The notes: generated by a model not told the origin, from the sequence alone. A stretch of 64,000 nucleotides of DNA from Phyllobacterium sophorae (GCF_003010965.1 NZ_PGGM01000007.1:62001-126000); one strand, 5' to 3'; numbered from the stretch's first letter, positions 18,633 through 27,336 are shown. Numbers and translations are program-made.

Positions 18633-19810
18633 TCAGACAGGTGGACGTTCTTATTATTGGCGCCGGCGCGGCAGGCATGATGTGCGCAATTGAAGCCGGA
18701 AAACGTGGACGGTCGGTCATCATCGTTGATCATGCAGCCGCCCCAGGCGAGAAGATCCGCATATCCGGCGGCGGGCGCTGCAATTTCACCAATCTCAACG
18801 CGGCACCGCAAAACTATATCAGCAGTAATCCGCATTTCTGCATTTCGGCACTGCGCCGTTACACCCAGCGCGATTTTATAGGCCTTGTCGATCGCTACGG
18901 TATCGCGTGGCATGAAAAGACACTCGGCCAGCTTTTCTGCGATGGATCGGCGAAACAGATTATCGACCTGCTCGTCACGGAAATGAACCGGGCCGGGGTG
19001 GAACTGCGCCTGCGCACGACCGCGGACGCGATCGAGAGGTCGGCCGAGGGGTACGTGGTCGATTTGGCCGGTGAGCACGTAAGATGCGCTTCTCTGGTGG
19101 TTGCATGCGGCGGGAAATCAATCCCGAAAATGGGTGCGACTGGCTTTGGCTACGATATTGCCCGGCAATTCGGGCTCAAGCTCACCGAGACACGGCCCGC
19201 GCTGGTCCCGCTGACCTTTGACGACAATACGCTCGCTCCGCTGAAGCCGCTGTCCGGCATCTCGGTCGATGCGGTGGTCAGCCACGGAAAGACGAAGTTT
19301 ATGGAGGCCATGCTGTTTACCCATCGCGGTCTCAGCGGACCATCGATCCTGCAGATTTCATCCTTTTGGCGAGAGGGTGATACGATCTCAGTCGCTATGC
19401 TTCCTGGCGTAAAGGTATTCGATGCCCTGCGCGCAGCGCGAACCCGCAACGGGAGGCAGGCATTGCAAACGGCGCTCGGCGAACTGCTGCCGAAACGGCT
19501 AGCGCAATTGATTGCCGAAAGCAGCAGGATCGAAGGGCATCTGGCGGACCTTTCGGACAAACAGCTGCATGCCGTGGAAAAAGCCGTCAACGATTGGCAG
19601 GTGAAGCCTGCTGGAAGCGAAGGCTACCGAACGGCCGAGGTCACGCTTGGCGGTGTCGATACGGACGGTCTCAATCAAAAAACCATGGAAGCCAAATCCG
19701 TGAAGGGGTTGTATTTTATAGGTGAAGTCGTCGACGTAACCGGTTGGCTTGGCGGCTATAATTTCCAATGGGCGTGGTCGTCCGGCTGGGTGGCCGGTCA
19801 GGCAGTTTGA
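18629..19810 (+). CDS. HI0933-like NAD(P)/FAD-dependent oxidoreductase
   Basis: Flavoprotein of 393 residues in the HI0933/YhiN/BaiN group. The start is the ATG that overlaps the preceding stop; frames reaching further upstream run inside the YdcF-like gene. Motifs are the dinucleotide fold VLIIGAGAAGMMCAIEAGK (7-25), the family signature EKIRISGGGRCNFTN, and the C-terminal second FAD contact LYFIGEVVDVTGWLGGYN followed by WAWSSGWVAGQ. Some members of this group reduce unsaturated steroids or other double bonds, but the physiological substrate here is unknown. It ends the gatC-led run, with 85 bases before the next gene. Confidence 0.88.
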   Translation: MIRQVDVLIIGAGAAGMMCAIEAGKRGRSVIIVDHAAAPGEKIRISGGGRCNFTNLNAAPQNYISSNPHFCISALRRYTQRDFIGLVDRYGIAWHEKTLGQLFCDGSAKQIIDLLVTEMNRAGVELRLRTTADAIERSAEGYVVDLAGEHVRCASLVVACGGKSIPKMGATGFGYDIARQFGLKLTETRPALVPLTFDDNTLAPLKPLSGISVDAVVSHGKTKFMEAMLFTHRGLSGPSILQISSFWREGDTISVAMLPGVKVFDALRAARTRNGRQALQTALGELLPKRLAQLIAESSRIEGHLADLSDKQLHAVEKAVNDWQVKPAGSEGYRTAEVTLGGVDTDGLNQKTMEAKSVKGLYFIGEVVDVTGWLGGYNFQWAWSSGWVAGQAV

Positions 19811-19895
19811 GGCCCTGGGATGAAATGCTCCTGACCGTTTTTGTCAGGAGATGTCATGTATGAATCATCCCGCCAAAGCTTACAGGGAGGAAACA

Positions 19896-20261
19896 ATGAC
19901 AATTCTGGCGAGCTGCCATTGCGGGGCGATCAAGTTTGAAGTGAGCGAAGCGCCTGCGAGCGTAACTGTCTGCACATGCACGTTTTGCACCAAGCGTGGC
20001 GCGTTGTGGGCATATTATACGCCTGCTCAGGTGAACCTGGCGGTTACGCCAGAAGCTGATGCCATCTACTCGCGCAATGGCATGAACAAACATCACCACT
20101 GCAATGTCTGTGGCTGCGGTACGTTTTCCGAGGTTCCGACCTGGACCGACTACAAGCCGGATTTCGACAATCCGCGCATCAGCGTCAATGTGCGGCTGTT
20201 CGACGATTTCGGTATTGCGTCGGTGCCCGTCGAGACCATCGACGGAAGGAATCTCTGGTAA
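19896..20261 (+). CDS. GFA family zinc-binding protein
   Basis: Protein of 121 residues from the family named after glutathione-dependent formaldehyde-activating enzyme. The start at 19896 follows a strong AGGGAGGAAACA. An upstream in-frame ATG has no such site. Zinc-binding cysteines are visible in SCHCGAIKFE (6-15), CTCTFCTKRG and HHCNVCGCGTF. Single-domain GFA proteins have often been annotated as formaldehyde-handling by name only, and the activity of most is unproven. It is monocistronic as far as can be seen, with a small protein gene 75 bases downstream. Confidence 0.87.
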   Translation: MTILASCHCGAIKFEVSEAPASVTVCTCTFCTKRGALWAYYTPAQVNLAVTPEADAIYSRNGMNKHHHCNVCGCGTFSEVPTWTDYKPDFDNPRISVNVRLFDDFGIASVPVETIDGRNLW

Positions 20262-20336
20262 CGGCCGGCAAGTGATTGCTTGATTGAGAGAATCCTGCTT
20301 CCCTGACATTCGGAGTCAAACAGGGAGGTAGAGCCA

Positions 20337-20516
20337 ATGTGGATCAAGCTGACCGATGTGAATGGCGATCACATCACTCTCAATTTCAGTCACGTTGTCT
20401 CATTCAACCCTTATGGCACTGGCACGCATATTGTGACGACAACTGCCGGTCTCACTTTTTTCGTCAAGGAAACCCACGAGGAGATCCAGAGAAAAGTGGG
20501 AATCACAACGAGCTAG
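20337..20516 (+). CDS. 59-aa small protein, FlbD/SwrD-like in pattern
   Basis: A short frame with a strong ribosome-binding site (CAGGGAGGTAGAGCC before the ATG). The product starts MWIKLTDVNGDHITLNFSH, continues with a THIVTT strand and ends in FFVKETHEEIQRKVG. The order (short strand, NG turn, strand, central variable turn, strand, VKE then a helix) resembles the small FlbD/SwrD-like fold whose members begin with MIKLTRLNG and end with a VKES-type helix. That likeness is by eye only. It is too far from any flagellar gene to imply motility. It lies between a GFA gene and a convergent DUF2267 gene. Confidence 0.65.
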   Translation: MWIKLTDVNGDHITLNFSHVVSFNPYGTGTHIVTTTAGLTFFVKETHEEIQRKVGITTS

Positions 20517-20534
20517 CAAGGCGCAGCCCGTCTT

Positions 20535-20954
20535 TCATCGCTGAGGCCAAAGTGGCTGCAATACTTTTGGCAATTGCGCGTAGATGGCCTTCGCGCGGTG
20601 GGTATCCAGTTTCTCGGCAAGCACCACAAGCACATCACGTACGATTCTCTTTGGCGGATTGTGATGTGCCGTTAAGCTTCGATAGACTTCATCCGCCAGC
20701 GCCTGTTCGGACGCGAGCGATTGTGCAGTGTCCGGCCGCCAACCTTCAATGAACAATCCTCGTGGCAATGGCGGCAGCGCGTCGGCAAACGCAAGAACCT
20801 GCTCGGTCTCCATATATTGTCGTAATCCATGCAGGACGCCGCGCATATAAGCATAGCTTTGATTGTGCGTTTCGAGCATGGCTCGTGCCTTGAGCGCCAT
20901 CAGCCATTCCTGAAATTGTTTTGAAGCATGCACGATTTCGAATGGTTGCGTCAT
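20535..20954 (-). CDS. DUF2267 family protein
   Basis: Helical protein of 139 residues. The hallmark is AFADALPPLPRGLFIEGWRP in the middle, matching the DUF2267 pattern (acidic helix, LP-x-L-x-RG, GW-x-P). The end has LAEKLDTHRAKAIYAQLPKVL, also typical. A start five codons upstream is possible; I prefer the ATG at 20954 because MTQPFEIVHASKQFQEWL begins the first conserved helix. The function of DUF2267 is not known. Homologues are common in rhizobia and actinobacteria and are sometimes near stress genes. The 3' end is 18 bases from that of the convergent 59-residue gene. Confidence 0.83.
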   Translation of the reverse strand: MTQPFEIVHASKQFQEWLMALKARAMLETHNQSYAYMRGVLHGLRQYMETEQVLAFADALPPLPRGLFIEGWRPDTAQSLASEQALADEVYRSLTAHHNPPKRIVRDVLVVLAEKLDTHRAKAIYAQLPKVLQPLWPQR

Positions 20955-21273
20955 CGCTCTCCTCCTCAAATCCAGGAAATATCCTGAACATAGGTTGGAC
21001 CCGCCGAATTTTTGTGCGGATTTTTACTGTGTTGAAGCAAGATTATTACGCATCGAGGCGATTTTCGGAACCGAATAGCCATTATTATTCATTGGTAAGG
21101 AACCTATTCGCAATTCATTGGTTTTATTCAAATATGGGACAAAATTCGATACAAATAGTGATTTGTTAAATCGGTTTAGTTTTCATACAAGAGTGCAGTG
21201 CACACGGAATATAAACGTATGCAGGTCAAGGATTACTCTTCTGAAGAGTGGTTTAGAGTGGAGGTATCAAAGA
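20955..21273. other. AT-rich spacer with an inverted repeat
   Basis: These 319 bases are markedly AT-rich compared with the rest of the window. They contain ACTCTTC-T-GAAGAGT at 21235-21249, an inverted repeat with a single central base 24 bases before the next start, and GTGCA-G-TGCAC about 40 bases further up. Both could be protein-binding sites for the small downstream gene. Base composition this different from the surroundings can reflect acquired DNA or simply a promoter region. No other gene was found in it. Confidence 0.4.
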
Positions 21274-21456
21274 ATGATAACAATAAATAAAGATACATCG
21301 TCATCAAATGAAACAAATGTATTGAAAATCGCACAAGTGGCCAAGGCAAAGGCAGCTCTTATCAAGGGAGCGGCAAAACTGACCGAGCCGTGCGACAAGC
21401 GCACGATTTCCCAGATTTTGCGGGATTCCAATGGCGGATTTAGCTTCCGCCGCTGA
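21274..21456 (+). CDS. 60-aa hypothetical protein
   Basis: The ATG at 21274 follows GTGGAGGTATCAAAGA, a good ribosome-binding site. The product has an N-terminal part rich in N, T and S, a lysine/alanine helix (KIAQVAKAKAALIKGAAKLT) and ends in SNGGFSFRR. Codon use in the first 15 codons is AT-rich and changes to the usual GC-rich pattern afterwards. I do not recognise it. It lies alone between the AT-rich spacer and the pccB 3' end. A basic, helical protein of this size might bind nucleic acid or a partner protein, but that is only a guess. Confidence 0.5.
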   Translation: MITINKDTSSSNETNVLKIAQVAKAKAALIKGAAKLTEPCDKRTISQILRDSNGGFSFRR

Positions 21457-21491
21457 ACCAATCAGTTCTTCTTTTCAATCGAGTTGCTCTT

Positions 21492-23024
21492 CTAGAGCGG
21501 TATATTGTCGTGTTTCTTCCACGGGTTTTCGAGATCCTTATTGCGCAACATGCGCAGGGCTCTCGAGACCCGTTTGCGCGTTGAGTGGGGCATTATGACC
21601 TCGTCGACGTAACCGCGCTCAGCGGCGACAAACGGCGACAGGAAACGATCCTCATAGCGCCTGGTGTATTCCGCAATCTTCTCCGCGTCGCCTATATCCT
21701 TGCGATAGATGATTTCGACCGCGCCTTTGGCACCCATCACCGCGATCTGTGCCGAAGGCCAGGCGTAATTGAGGTCGCCGCGCAGATGTTTTGATGCCAT
21801 CACGTCATAGGCGCCGCCATAGGCTTTGCGGGTAATTACGGTGATCTTCGGTACGGTTGCCTCCGCATACGCGAAGAGCAGCTTGGCACCGTGCTTGATC
21901 AGCCCGCCATATTCTTGCGCGGTGCCGGGAAGGAACCCTGGCACATCGACAAAGGTGACGATAGGTATATTGAAACAATCGCAGAATCGGACAAACCGCG
22001 CCGCCTTGCGTGAGGCATCACTATCGAGAACACCTGCAAGCACCATGGGTTGATTACCAACGATCCCAACGGTCCGGCCTTCGACGCGCCCGAAGCCCAC
22101 GACGATATTTTTGGCGAAACTCTCCTGAATTTCGAAGAAATCGCCTTCGTCGACGGTCTTTCTGATCAGTTCCTTGATGTCATAGGGCTTGTTGGCGTTG
22201 TCAGGCACCAGACGGTCAAGCGAATAATCGAGCTCGTCTGTCGACTGATAGCATTCGATTTCAGGGATGCCGGCAGTATTGGATGCGGGCAGGAAATCGA
22301 TCAGGCGGCGCATCTGCAAGAGTGCGGCGACATCATTGTCATAGGCGCCGTCCGCAATCGATGACCTGGTAGTATGGATCGAGGCGCCGCCCAGCTGCTC
22401 GGCAGTCACCGTTTCATTGGTTACGGTTTTGACCACGTCCGGGCCTGTGACGAACATGTAGGACGTATCACGGACCATGAAGATGAAATCGGTCATCGCG
22501 GGGGAATAGACGTCACCCCCGGCACAGGGGCCCATGATCACCGAGATCTGCGGAATAACGCCGGAAGCCAGGACATTGCGCTGGAAGATCTCGGCATAAC
22601 CGCCAAGCGCGGCAACCCCTTCCTGAATGCGGGCGCCGCCTGCATCGTAGAGGCCGACGACGGGTGCACGGTTGCGCAGCGCCATATCCTGAATCTTCTG
22701 CACCTTTTCCGCATGGGCTTCAGACAGCGATCCACCGAAAACCGTAAAATCCTTGGCGAAGACGAAGACCGTGCGGCCGTTGATCGTGCCCCAGCCGGTC
22801 ACAACGCCGTCACCGGCAAATTTCGTCTCTTCCATGCCGAAATCGGTCGAGCGGTGTTCAACGAACGTGTCGAATTCCTCGAATGAACCCTCGTCGAGAA
22901 AGATGTCGATACGTTCGCGCGCCGTCAGCTTGCCGCGCTTGTGCTGCGCTTCGATCCGCACCTTGCCGCCGCCTTCGCGGGCAATGGTTCTGCGGCGTTC
23001 AAGCTCGATGAGCACATCCTTCAT
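21492..23024 (-). CDS. pccB: propionyl-CoA carboxylase beta chain
   Basis: Carboxyltransferase subunit (510 residues) that moves the carboxyl group from biotin to propionyl-CoA, giving methylmalonyl-CoA. Two crotonase-fold halves are visible: the N-terminal one with [19 protein letters not shown] and [20 protein letters not shown], the C-terminal one with [20 protein letters not shown] and [15 protein letters not shown]. The start is preceded by AGGAGGATGCC. Length matches PccB. The biotin-carrying alpha subunit gene pccA is about 30 kb away at 53495-55507, on the other strand; in many rhizobia the two are neighbours. An M48 peptidase remnant lies just upstream. Confidence 0.96.
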   Translation of the reverse strand: MKDVLIELERRRTIAREGGGKVRIEAQHKRGKLTARERIDIFLDEGSFEEFDTFVEHRSTDFGMEETKFAGDGVVTGWGTINGRTVFVFAKDFTVFGGSLSEAHAEKVQKIQDMALRNRAPVVGLYDAGGARIQEGVAALGGYAEIFQRNVLASGVIPQISVIMGPCAGGDVYSPAMTDFIFMVRDTSYMFVTGPDVVKTVTNETVTAEQLGGASIHTTRSSIADGAYDNDVAALLQMRRLIDFLPASNTAGIPEIECYQSTDELDYSLDRLVPDNANKPYDIKELIRKTVDEGDFFEIQESFAKNIVVGFGRVEGRTVGIVGNQPMVLAGVLDSDASRKAARFVRFCDCFNIPIVTFVDVPGFLPGTAQEYGGLIKHGAKLLFAYAEATVPKITVITRKAYGGAYDVMASKHLRGDLNYAWPSAQIAVMGAKGAVEIIYRKDIGDAEKIAEYTRRYEDRFLSPFVAAERGYVDEVIMPHSTRKRVSRALRMLRNKDLENPWKKHDNIPL

Positions 23025-23096
23025 GGCATCCTCCTCATTTTGTCATTTCTGATATCAGGAGAGGGAAGCGCTTGGAAGCAGCTTTATCCACCATCA

Positions 23097-23330
23097 AGAA
23101 CGCGTATCGATACAGAGTTGCTGCTTGGGGTACTGGCGCATGAGATTGGCCATGTTGAACTGGAGCATAGTCTCAGGCAGTTTTTTATCGCTCGGTCGGT
23201 GCTGCGGCCTGATCATGCTGATTGGCGGCGACATCGGCAAGGGCATGGAGGATATCCTCGTGCAGGGCGGCGGGTTGTTGGCCCTTTCTTACTCACGAGC
23301 CCAGGAGGCTCGCTACGCATCCTGGCACAC
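23097..23330 (+). pseudogene. remnant of an M48-family metallopeptidase
   Basis: A fragment of a peptidase gene remains without start or end. In one frame it reads LLGVLAHEIGHVELEHSLRQ, with the zinc motif HEIGH encoded at 23139-23153. About 50 bases later the likeness continues one frame over as LIMLIGGDIGKGMEDILVQG then GLLALSYSRAQEA, the usual next part of these membrane peptidases. After SYSR the sequence degenerates, and the third zinc ligand region is lost. A full gene would need some 600 bases more upstream, where pccB now stands. So this is a truncated, frameshifted relic, not a sequencing slip in an intact gene. The 366-base gap 23025-23390 holds nothing else I can identify. Confidence 0.75.
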
Positions 23331-23390
23331 CCGAGCGCCGCAAAGCGGTGCACGAGTACGCGCAGGAGTTGCAGTCAGCGAACTGAACTT

Positions 23391-23831
23391 TTACCAGACG
23401 CCGGTATTCGGCATCGAGAGCCATGGCTCCTGCGGCGGCAGCGGCGATCCCTTCTGCAGAATCTCGATCGAAATGCCGTCGGGTGAGCGGACGAAGGCCA
23501 TGTTGCCGTCGCGGGGCGGGCGGTTGATCACAACGCCCTTATCCTGCAGCTTCTGGCAGGTCGCGTAGATGTTGTCGACGACATAAGCGAGGTGACCAAA
23601 ATTGCGCCCGCCGGTATATTCCTCCGGGTCCCAATTATAGGTCAATTCAAGCTCCGGAGCCCGTTCTGCGGCCGATCGGCCCTTGTCTTCCGAGGCTGCG
23701 AGGAAGATGAGTGTGAACCGGCCTTTTTCGTTTTCCGTGCGGCGGACTTCTTCCAGACCGAACTTGTTGCAATAGAAATCCAGCGATTCATCGATGTCGC
23801 GGATACGGACCATTGTGTGAAGATAGCGCAT
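23391..23831 (-). CDS. gloA: lactoylglutathione lyase (glyoxalase I)
   Basis: Converts the hemithioacetal of methylglyoxal and glutathione to S-lactoylglutathione. The 146-residue protein has two vicinal-oxygen-chelate repeats. [20 protein letters not shown] carries the first metal histidine, [13 protein letters not shown] the first glutamate. The second pair lies in [15 protein letters not shown] and [13 protein letters not shown] start it at the ATG at 23831, which fits homologues, although an ATG eight codons earlier is in frame. The metal is nickel or zinc in characterised enzymes. The gene stands alone between the M48 remnant and the cold-shock gene. Confidence 0.93.
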   Translation of the reverse strand: MRYLHTMVRIRDIDESLDFYCNKFGLEEVRRTENEKGRFTLIFLAASEDKGRSAAERAPELELTYNWDPEEYTGGRNFGHLAYVVDNIYATCQKLQDKGVVINRPPRDGNMAFVRSPDGISIEILQKGSPLPPQEPWLSMPNTGVW

Positions 23832-23991
23832 CTTTTGCCCTTGGTTTCTTTTCACGGGATTGAGAGGGGTGGCATTGGACCCTGTCGATGGGTTACGAAC
23901 CGCCCCGCATTTCGTAGCACTTAATATTTAGCTTCACAAACTTGTGGTTTAAGCCAGCAAACGCCGTTGCGGATAAACACCAGTTTTACGT

Positions 23992-24011
23992 GTAGTTTTC
24001 AACAAAACTAC
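23992..24011 (+). promoter_or_regulatory. 8-bp hairpin in the leader of the cold-shock gene
   Basis: GTAGTTTT at 23992-23999 pairs perfectly with AAAACTAC at 24004-24011 around the loop CAAC. It lies 88 bases before the cold-shock-protein start. It might be an operator or an RNA structure in the 5' leader; cold-shock mRNAs often have structured leaders. The stem is AU-rich and only moderately stable. Confidence 0.35.
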
Positions 24012-24099
24012 CAGATGATACTTGCTCTATGGCCTTGGTCAGGTGTTATTCTTCGGCAAGAGAATCAGTGTTTCTTGCAGGAGAGGAGGGGCTCGCTTC

Positions 24100-24681
24100 A
24101 TGTCAGACAGACCAGTATCAGCCCAGCATTCCCCCGATGACGAAAGTTTGAGCGACGGACTGGACCTCATCGAGGTCTCCGGGGCGATCAAATGGTTCGA
24201 TGTGGCCAAGGGTTATGGCTTCATCATTCCCGACAATACTGATCTTCCTGATATCCTACTCCATGTTACATGCTTGCGGCGCGACGGCTTTCAGACCGCA
24301 CTCGAAGGCGCGCGGGTAATCTGCGAAGTGAAGCAGGGCGAGCGCGGCATGCAATGTTTCCATGTCAAGTCCATGGACAACTCCACGGCGGTCCATCCGA
24401 CGGAAATGCCGCCCGTGCGGACGCACGTCACGGTTACGCCATCGAGCGGGCTTGAACGGGTCCTCGTCAAGTGGTTCAACCGCACCAAAGGCTTCGGCTT
24501 CCTGACGCGCGGTGAGGGGACAGAGGATATCTTTATCCATATGGAGACGCTTCGCCATTTTGGACTGACGGAATTGCGGCCGGGGCAGGTCGTGCTGATC
24601 CGTTTCGGTCACGGTGAAAAAGGTCTGATGGCCTCCGAAATTCATCCCGATATCGGCACGCAGCTGCCGTCGTCCCACTGA
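24100..24681 (+). CDS. double cold-shock-domain protein
   Basis: A 193-residue protein with two cold-shock domains. The first has the RNP1-like IKWFDVAKGYGFIIPD (about 29-44) and ends near KQGERGMQCFHV. The second has VKWFNRTKGFGFLTRG then EDIFIHMETL and ends near FGHGEKGLMASEI. The linker between them is proline/threonine-rich. Tandem-CSD proteins of this size are typical of alphaproteobacteria (Caulobacter CspC and CspD are of this type). They bind single-stranded nucleic acid and are tied to stationary phase or cold in those species. I start at 24100 after GAGAGGAGGGG; an upstream in-frame ATG adds 26 poorly conserved residues. DUF192 follows after eight bases. Confidence 0.92.
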   Translation: MSDRPVSAQHSPDDESLSDGLDLIEVSGAIKWFDVAKGYGFIIPDNTDLPDILLHVTCLRRDGFQTALEGARVICEVKQGERGMQCFHVKSMDNSTAVHPTEMPPVRTHVTVTPSSGLERVLVKWFNRTKGFGFLTRGEGTEDIFIHMETLRHFGLTELRPGQVVLIRFGHGEKGLMASEIHPDIGTQLPSSH

Positions 24682-24689
24682 TACTTTCG

Positions 24690-25175
24690 ATGCGCCGCCT
24701 GACGTCATTTCTGGCCGGTCTTGCAATTATTCTAATCGCTGCTGTTCCGGCGCTGGCGCTCGATCAGGCGCCAATGCACCTTCCCATTGATGCCGCGCCG
24801 TTGACCGTCAACACCGCCAAAGGCGATGTGCCTTTTCGCGTGGAGATTGCCGAGACCAACGAGGAACGCGAGCGCGGCCTCATGTTTCGCACCGATCTGA
24901 AGGACAATAGCGCCATGCTATTCGTTTTCGATGCGACCCGTCCGGTTACGATGTGGATGGAGAACACACCCTCCGCACTCGATATGTTGTTTCTGGATGA
25001 CAATGGCCGAATTTCCGCCATCCGCGAAAATGCGGTGCCATTTTCCCGTGACGTCATCTCTTCAGGTGAACCCGTCCGGTTCGTTGTCGAGGTAAAGGCG
25101 GGCACGGCGCGGCGCCTCGGCTTGACAATCGGTGACAAGGTGCGGCATCCCGCTATTGAAGCGATTGGTCACTGA
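24690..25175 (+). CDS. DUF192 exported protein
   Basis: A 161-residue protein with a signal peptide (FLAGLAIILIAAVPALA near residues 7-23) and one DUF192 domain. The motifs are ERERGLMFRTDL, SAMLFVFD, TMWMENTPSALDMLFLD, and the closing VEVKAGTARRLGL. The domain binds an unknown ligand; structures show a small beta barrel. The gene begins eight bases after the cold-shock gene and ends 12 bases before the alpha/beta hydrolase, so the three are likely in one transcript. Function in the periplasm is not known. Confidence 0.9.
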   Translation: MRRLTSFLAGLAIILIAAVPALALDQAPMHLPIDAAPLTVNTAKGDVPFRVEIAETNEERERGLMFRTDLKDNSAMLFVFDATRPVTMWMENTPSALDMLFLDDNGRISAIRENAVPFSRDVISSGEPVRFVVEVKAGTARRLGLTIGDKVRHPAIEAIGH

Positions 25176-25187
25176 CGGACCCTAACC

Positions 25188-25943
25188 ATGCAATTCTTCG
25201 ATAATGACGGACTGAAACTCGCTTATCTGGATGAAGGCGAGGGTGAACCCATCCTGCTCATCCATGGCTTTGCCTCATCGGCATTCTACAATTGGGTGCA
25301 GCCCGGCTGGATACCGACGCTGACTGCGGCCGGGTACCGGACCATTGCGATCGACAATCGCGGTCATGGTCAATCGGACAAGCCGCACGACAAGTCGGTC
25401 TACACCCCGACCCTGATGGCGGGTGATGCCGCTGCTCTGCTCGACCACCTTGGCATCCGGACCGCCCATGTCATGGGCTATTCCATGGGCGCCCGCATTA
25501 GTGCATTCCTGGCGCTGCAACATCCCGACCGTGTTCACGACCTGGTTTTCGGTGGCCTCGGCATCGGCATGGTTGAAGGAGCCGGCGACTGGTCGCCCAT
25601 TGCCGAAGCGCTCATGGCGGATGATCCGGACGCGATAAGCCACCCGCGCGGCAAGATGTTCCGCATGTTTGCCGACAAGACCAAGAGCGACAAGGTTGCG
25701 CTGGCCGCTTGTGTGATCACGTCAAAGGAAGAGATCAGCGCGGCAAATATGGCGCGCATAGTCCAGCCGGCGCTGGTGGCGGTGGGGACGAAGGACGACA
25801 TCGGCGGAGATCCCCATCGGCTTGCGGGCTTGATGCCGCATGGCGAAGCAATCGACATCCCCAACCGTGACCACATGCTCGCCGTTGGCGACAAGGTCTT
25901 CAAACACGCTGTTCTGGATTTCCTCAGGCGCCATCCGCTGTGA
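25188..25943 (+). CDS. alpha/beta-hydrolase
   Basis: Serine hydrolase of 251 residues. The nucleophile elbow is GYSMGAR with S99; the oxyanion loop is LIHGFASS (24-31); the conserved DNRGHGQSDKP strand-turn lies at 56-66. The catalytic histidine is probably in NRDHMLAVGDK near the C-terminus, and the acid in VGTKDDIGGDP. The lid is short, so it resembles small esterases or lactonases, but the substrate cannot be given. It is the last gene of the cold-shock/DUF192 run; 247 bases without a gene separate it from cysE. Confidence 0.9.
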   Translation: MQFFDNDGLKLAYLDEGEGEPILLIHGFASSAFYNWVQPGWIPTLTAAGYRTIAIDNRGHGQSDKPHDKSVYTPTLMAGDAAALLDHLGIRTAHVMGYSMGARISAFLALQHPDRVHDLVFGGLGIGMVEGAGDWSPIAEALMADDPDAISHPRGKMFRMFADKTKSDKVALAACVITSKEEISAANMARIVQPALVAVGTKDDIGGDPHRLAGLMPHGEAIDIPNRDHMLAVGDKVFKHAVLDFLRRHPL

Positions 25944-26190
25944 GCAAATAACCGCCAATCGCGATCTGACACTTGCGATGGAACATGATTAACCGCCTGT
26001 TCGTTTCTTGCAGGATGGTACAGCATGAGGTATGGCGGCACAGCAATGCGACCATGACAATCAGGCAAATCGAATGTTGCATCAAAATTTCTTGGCCGGG
26101 GCCTCTGGAAATTGGAGTGTCAAGAAATCATTTTTGCCGTATGTTAAGATGCAGAGCACGTAAATTTTGGCCAAACGCCTGGAGTAGGAA

Positions 26191-27015
26191 ATGTCCGCTA
26201 GCAATCCGATAAAGATGACCGGAATGGTCAAGCAGATGGATCCAATCTGGCTTTCCATCCGCTCGGAAGCCGAAGAGACTATTCGCAACGAACCGCTCCT
26301 GGCGACGTTCCTTTACTCGACGATCCTCAACCATCAGTCGCTAGAGGAAGCTGTCATCCACCGCATTTCCCAGCGCCTCGATCACCCTGACATGGAATCG
26401 GAGCTGCTGCGGCAGACCTTTACGGCGATGCTGGAAGCAAACCCGGCCTGGTCGCAGATTTTGCGTGTCGATATCCAGGCTGTTTATGACCGGGACCCGG
26501 CCTGTACCCGGTTCATAGAGCCGATCCTTTATTTCAAGGGCTTCCAGGCAATCCAGACCCATCGCCTTGCCCATTGGCTATGGAGCGAGGGCCGGAGAGA
26601 TTTTGCTCTCTACCTGCAGAGCCGCTCGTCCTCGGTCTTCCAGACCGACATTCATCCGCAAGTGCCAATGGGCCAGGGTGTGTTCTTTGACCACGCTACC
26701 GGCATTGTGGTCGGCATGACTGCCGTCATCGAAGACAATGTGTCGATCCTGCAGGGCGTCACCCTTGGCGGCACCGGCAAGGAATCCGGCGATCGCCATC
26801 CGAAGATCCGGCACGGCGTGCTGATCGGTGCCGGTGCCAAAATTCTTGGCAACATTGAAATTGGCCATTGCTCGAAGGTTGCTGCGGGGTCGGTTGTGCT
26901 TAAGCCGGTTCCACATAATATCACGGTCGCGGGCGTTCCAGCCCGGGTCGTCGGCGAAGCCGGTTGCGCCGAGCCTTCCCGTGCCATGGACCAGCTCGTC
27001 ACCAACTTCGACTAA
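26191..27015 (+). CDS. cysE: serine O-acetyltransferase
   Basis: Acetylates serine with acetyl-CoA to give O-acetylserine, the precursor of cysteine. The 274-residue protein has the SATase N-terminal helical domain (MDPIWLSIRSEAEETI near 12-27) and a left-handed beta-helix of hexapeptide repeats. Catalytic-site segments are SVFQTDIHPQVPMGQGVFFD with H and D, then HATGIVVGMTAVIEDNVSIL, and GGTGKESGDRHPKI. The C-terminal tail, the part that feedback cysteine and cysteine synthase recognise, is present. An AGGAAA motif precedes the ATG. Length is normal. Confidence 0.95.
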   Translation: MSASNPIKMTGMVKQMDPIWLSIRSEAEETIRNEPLLATFLYSTILNHQSLEEAVIHRISQRLDHPDMESELLRQTFTAMLEANPAWSQILRVDIQAVYDRDPACTRFIEPILYFKGFQAIQTHRLAHWLWSEGRRDFALYLQSRSSSVFQTDIHPQVPMGQGVFFDHATGIVVGMTAVIEDNVSILQGVTLGGTGKESGDRHPKIRHGVLIGAGAKILGNIEIGHCSKVAAGSVVLKPVPHNITVAGVPARVVGEAGCAEPSRAMDQLVTNFD

Positions 27016-27117
27016 GACTGCGAAGTCTCCACGCAGGTACACAATTGCAGTCTGCCCTTTACAGGGCGGACTCTCACATGCCAAAAGCCTGCTGAATGCA
27101 TTGACAGGAGACTTTAA

Positions 27118-27324
27118 GTGAAACCCGAAGAACTGAAAAAACTCGATAGCTACTTCAAGCGCACATTCAGAAACACGGAACTCACTGTGAAGGCCCGTCC
27201 TCGCAAGGACGATTCGGCCGAGCTTTATCTCGGCGATGAATTCCTTGGTCTGATCTACAAGGACGAGGACGAAGGAGAGCTCTCCTACAACTTCTCAATG
27301 GCCATCCTCGAGATGGATCTCTGA
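27118..27324 (+). CDS. DUF3126 small protein
   Basis: A 68-residue protein with the DUF3126 look: MKPEELKKLDSYFKRTF, then LTVKARPRKDDSAELYLGDE, FLGLIYKDEDEGELSYNFSM and the ending AILEMDL. The start follows CAGGAGACTTTAA; the listed first codon is GTG. The family is confined to alphaproteobacteria and its function is unknown. It follows cysE by 102 bases. A strong perfect hairpin lies 12 bases after its stop. Confidence 0.85.
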   Translation: MKPEELKKLDSYFKRTFRNTELTVKARPRKDDSAELYLGDEFLGLIYKDEDEGELSYNFSMAILEMDL

Positions 27325-27336
27325 TTGCTGGTCGCA

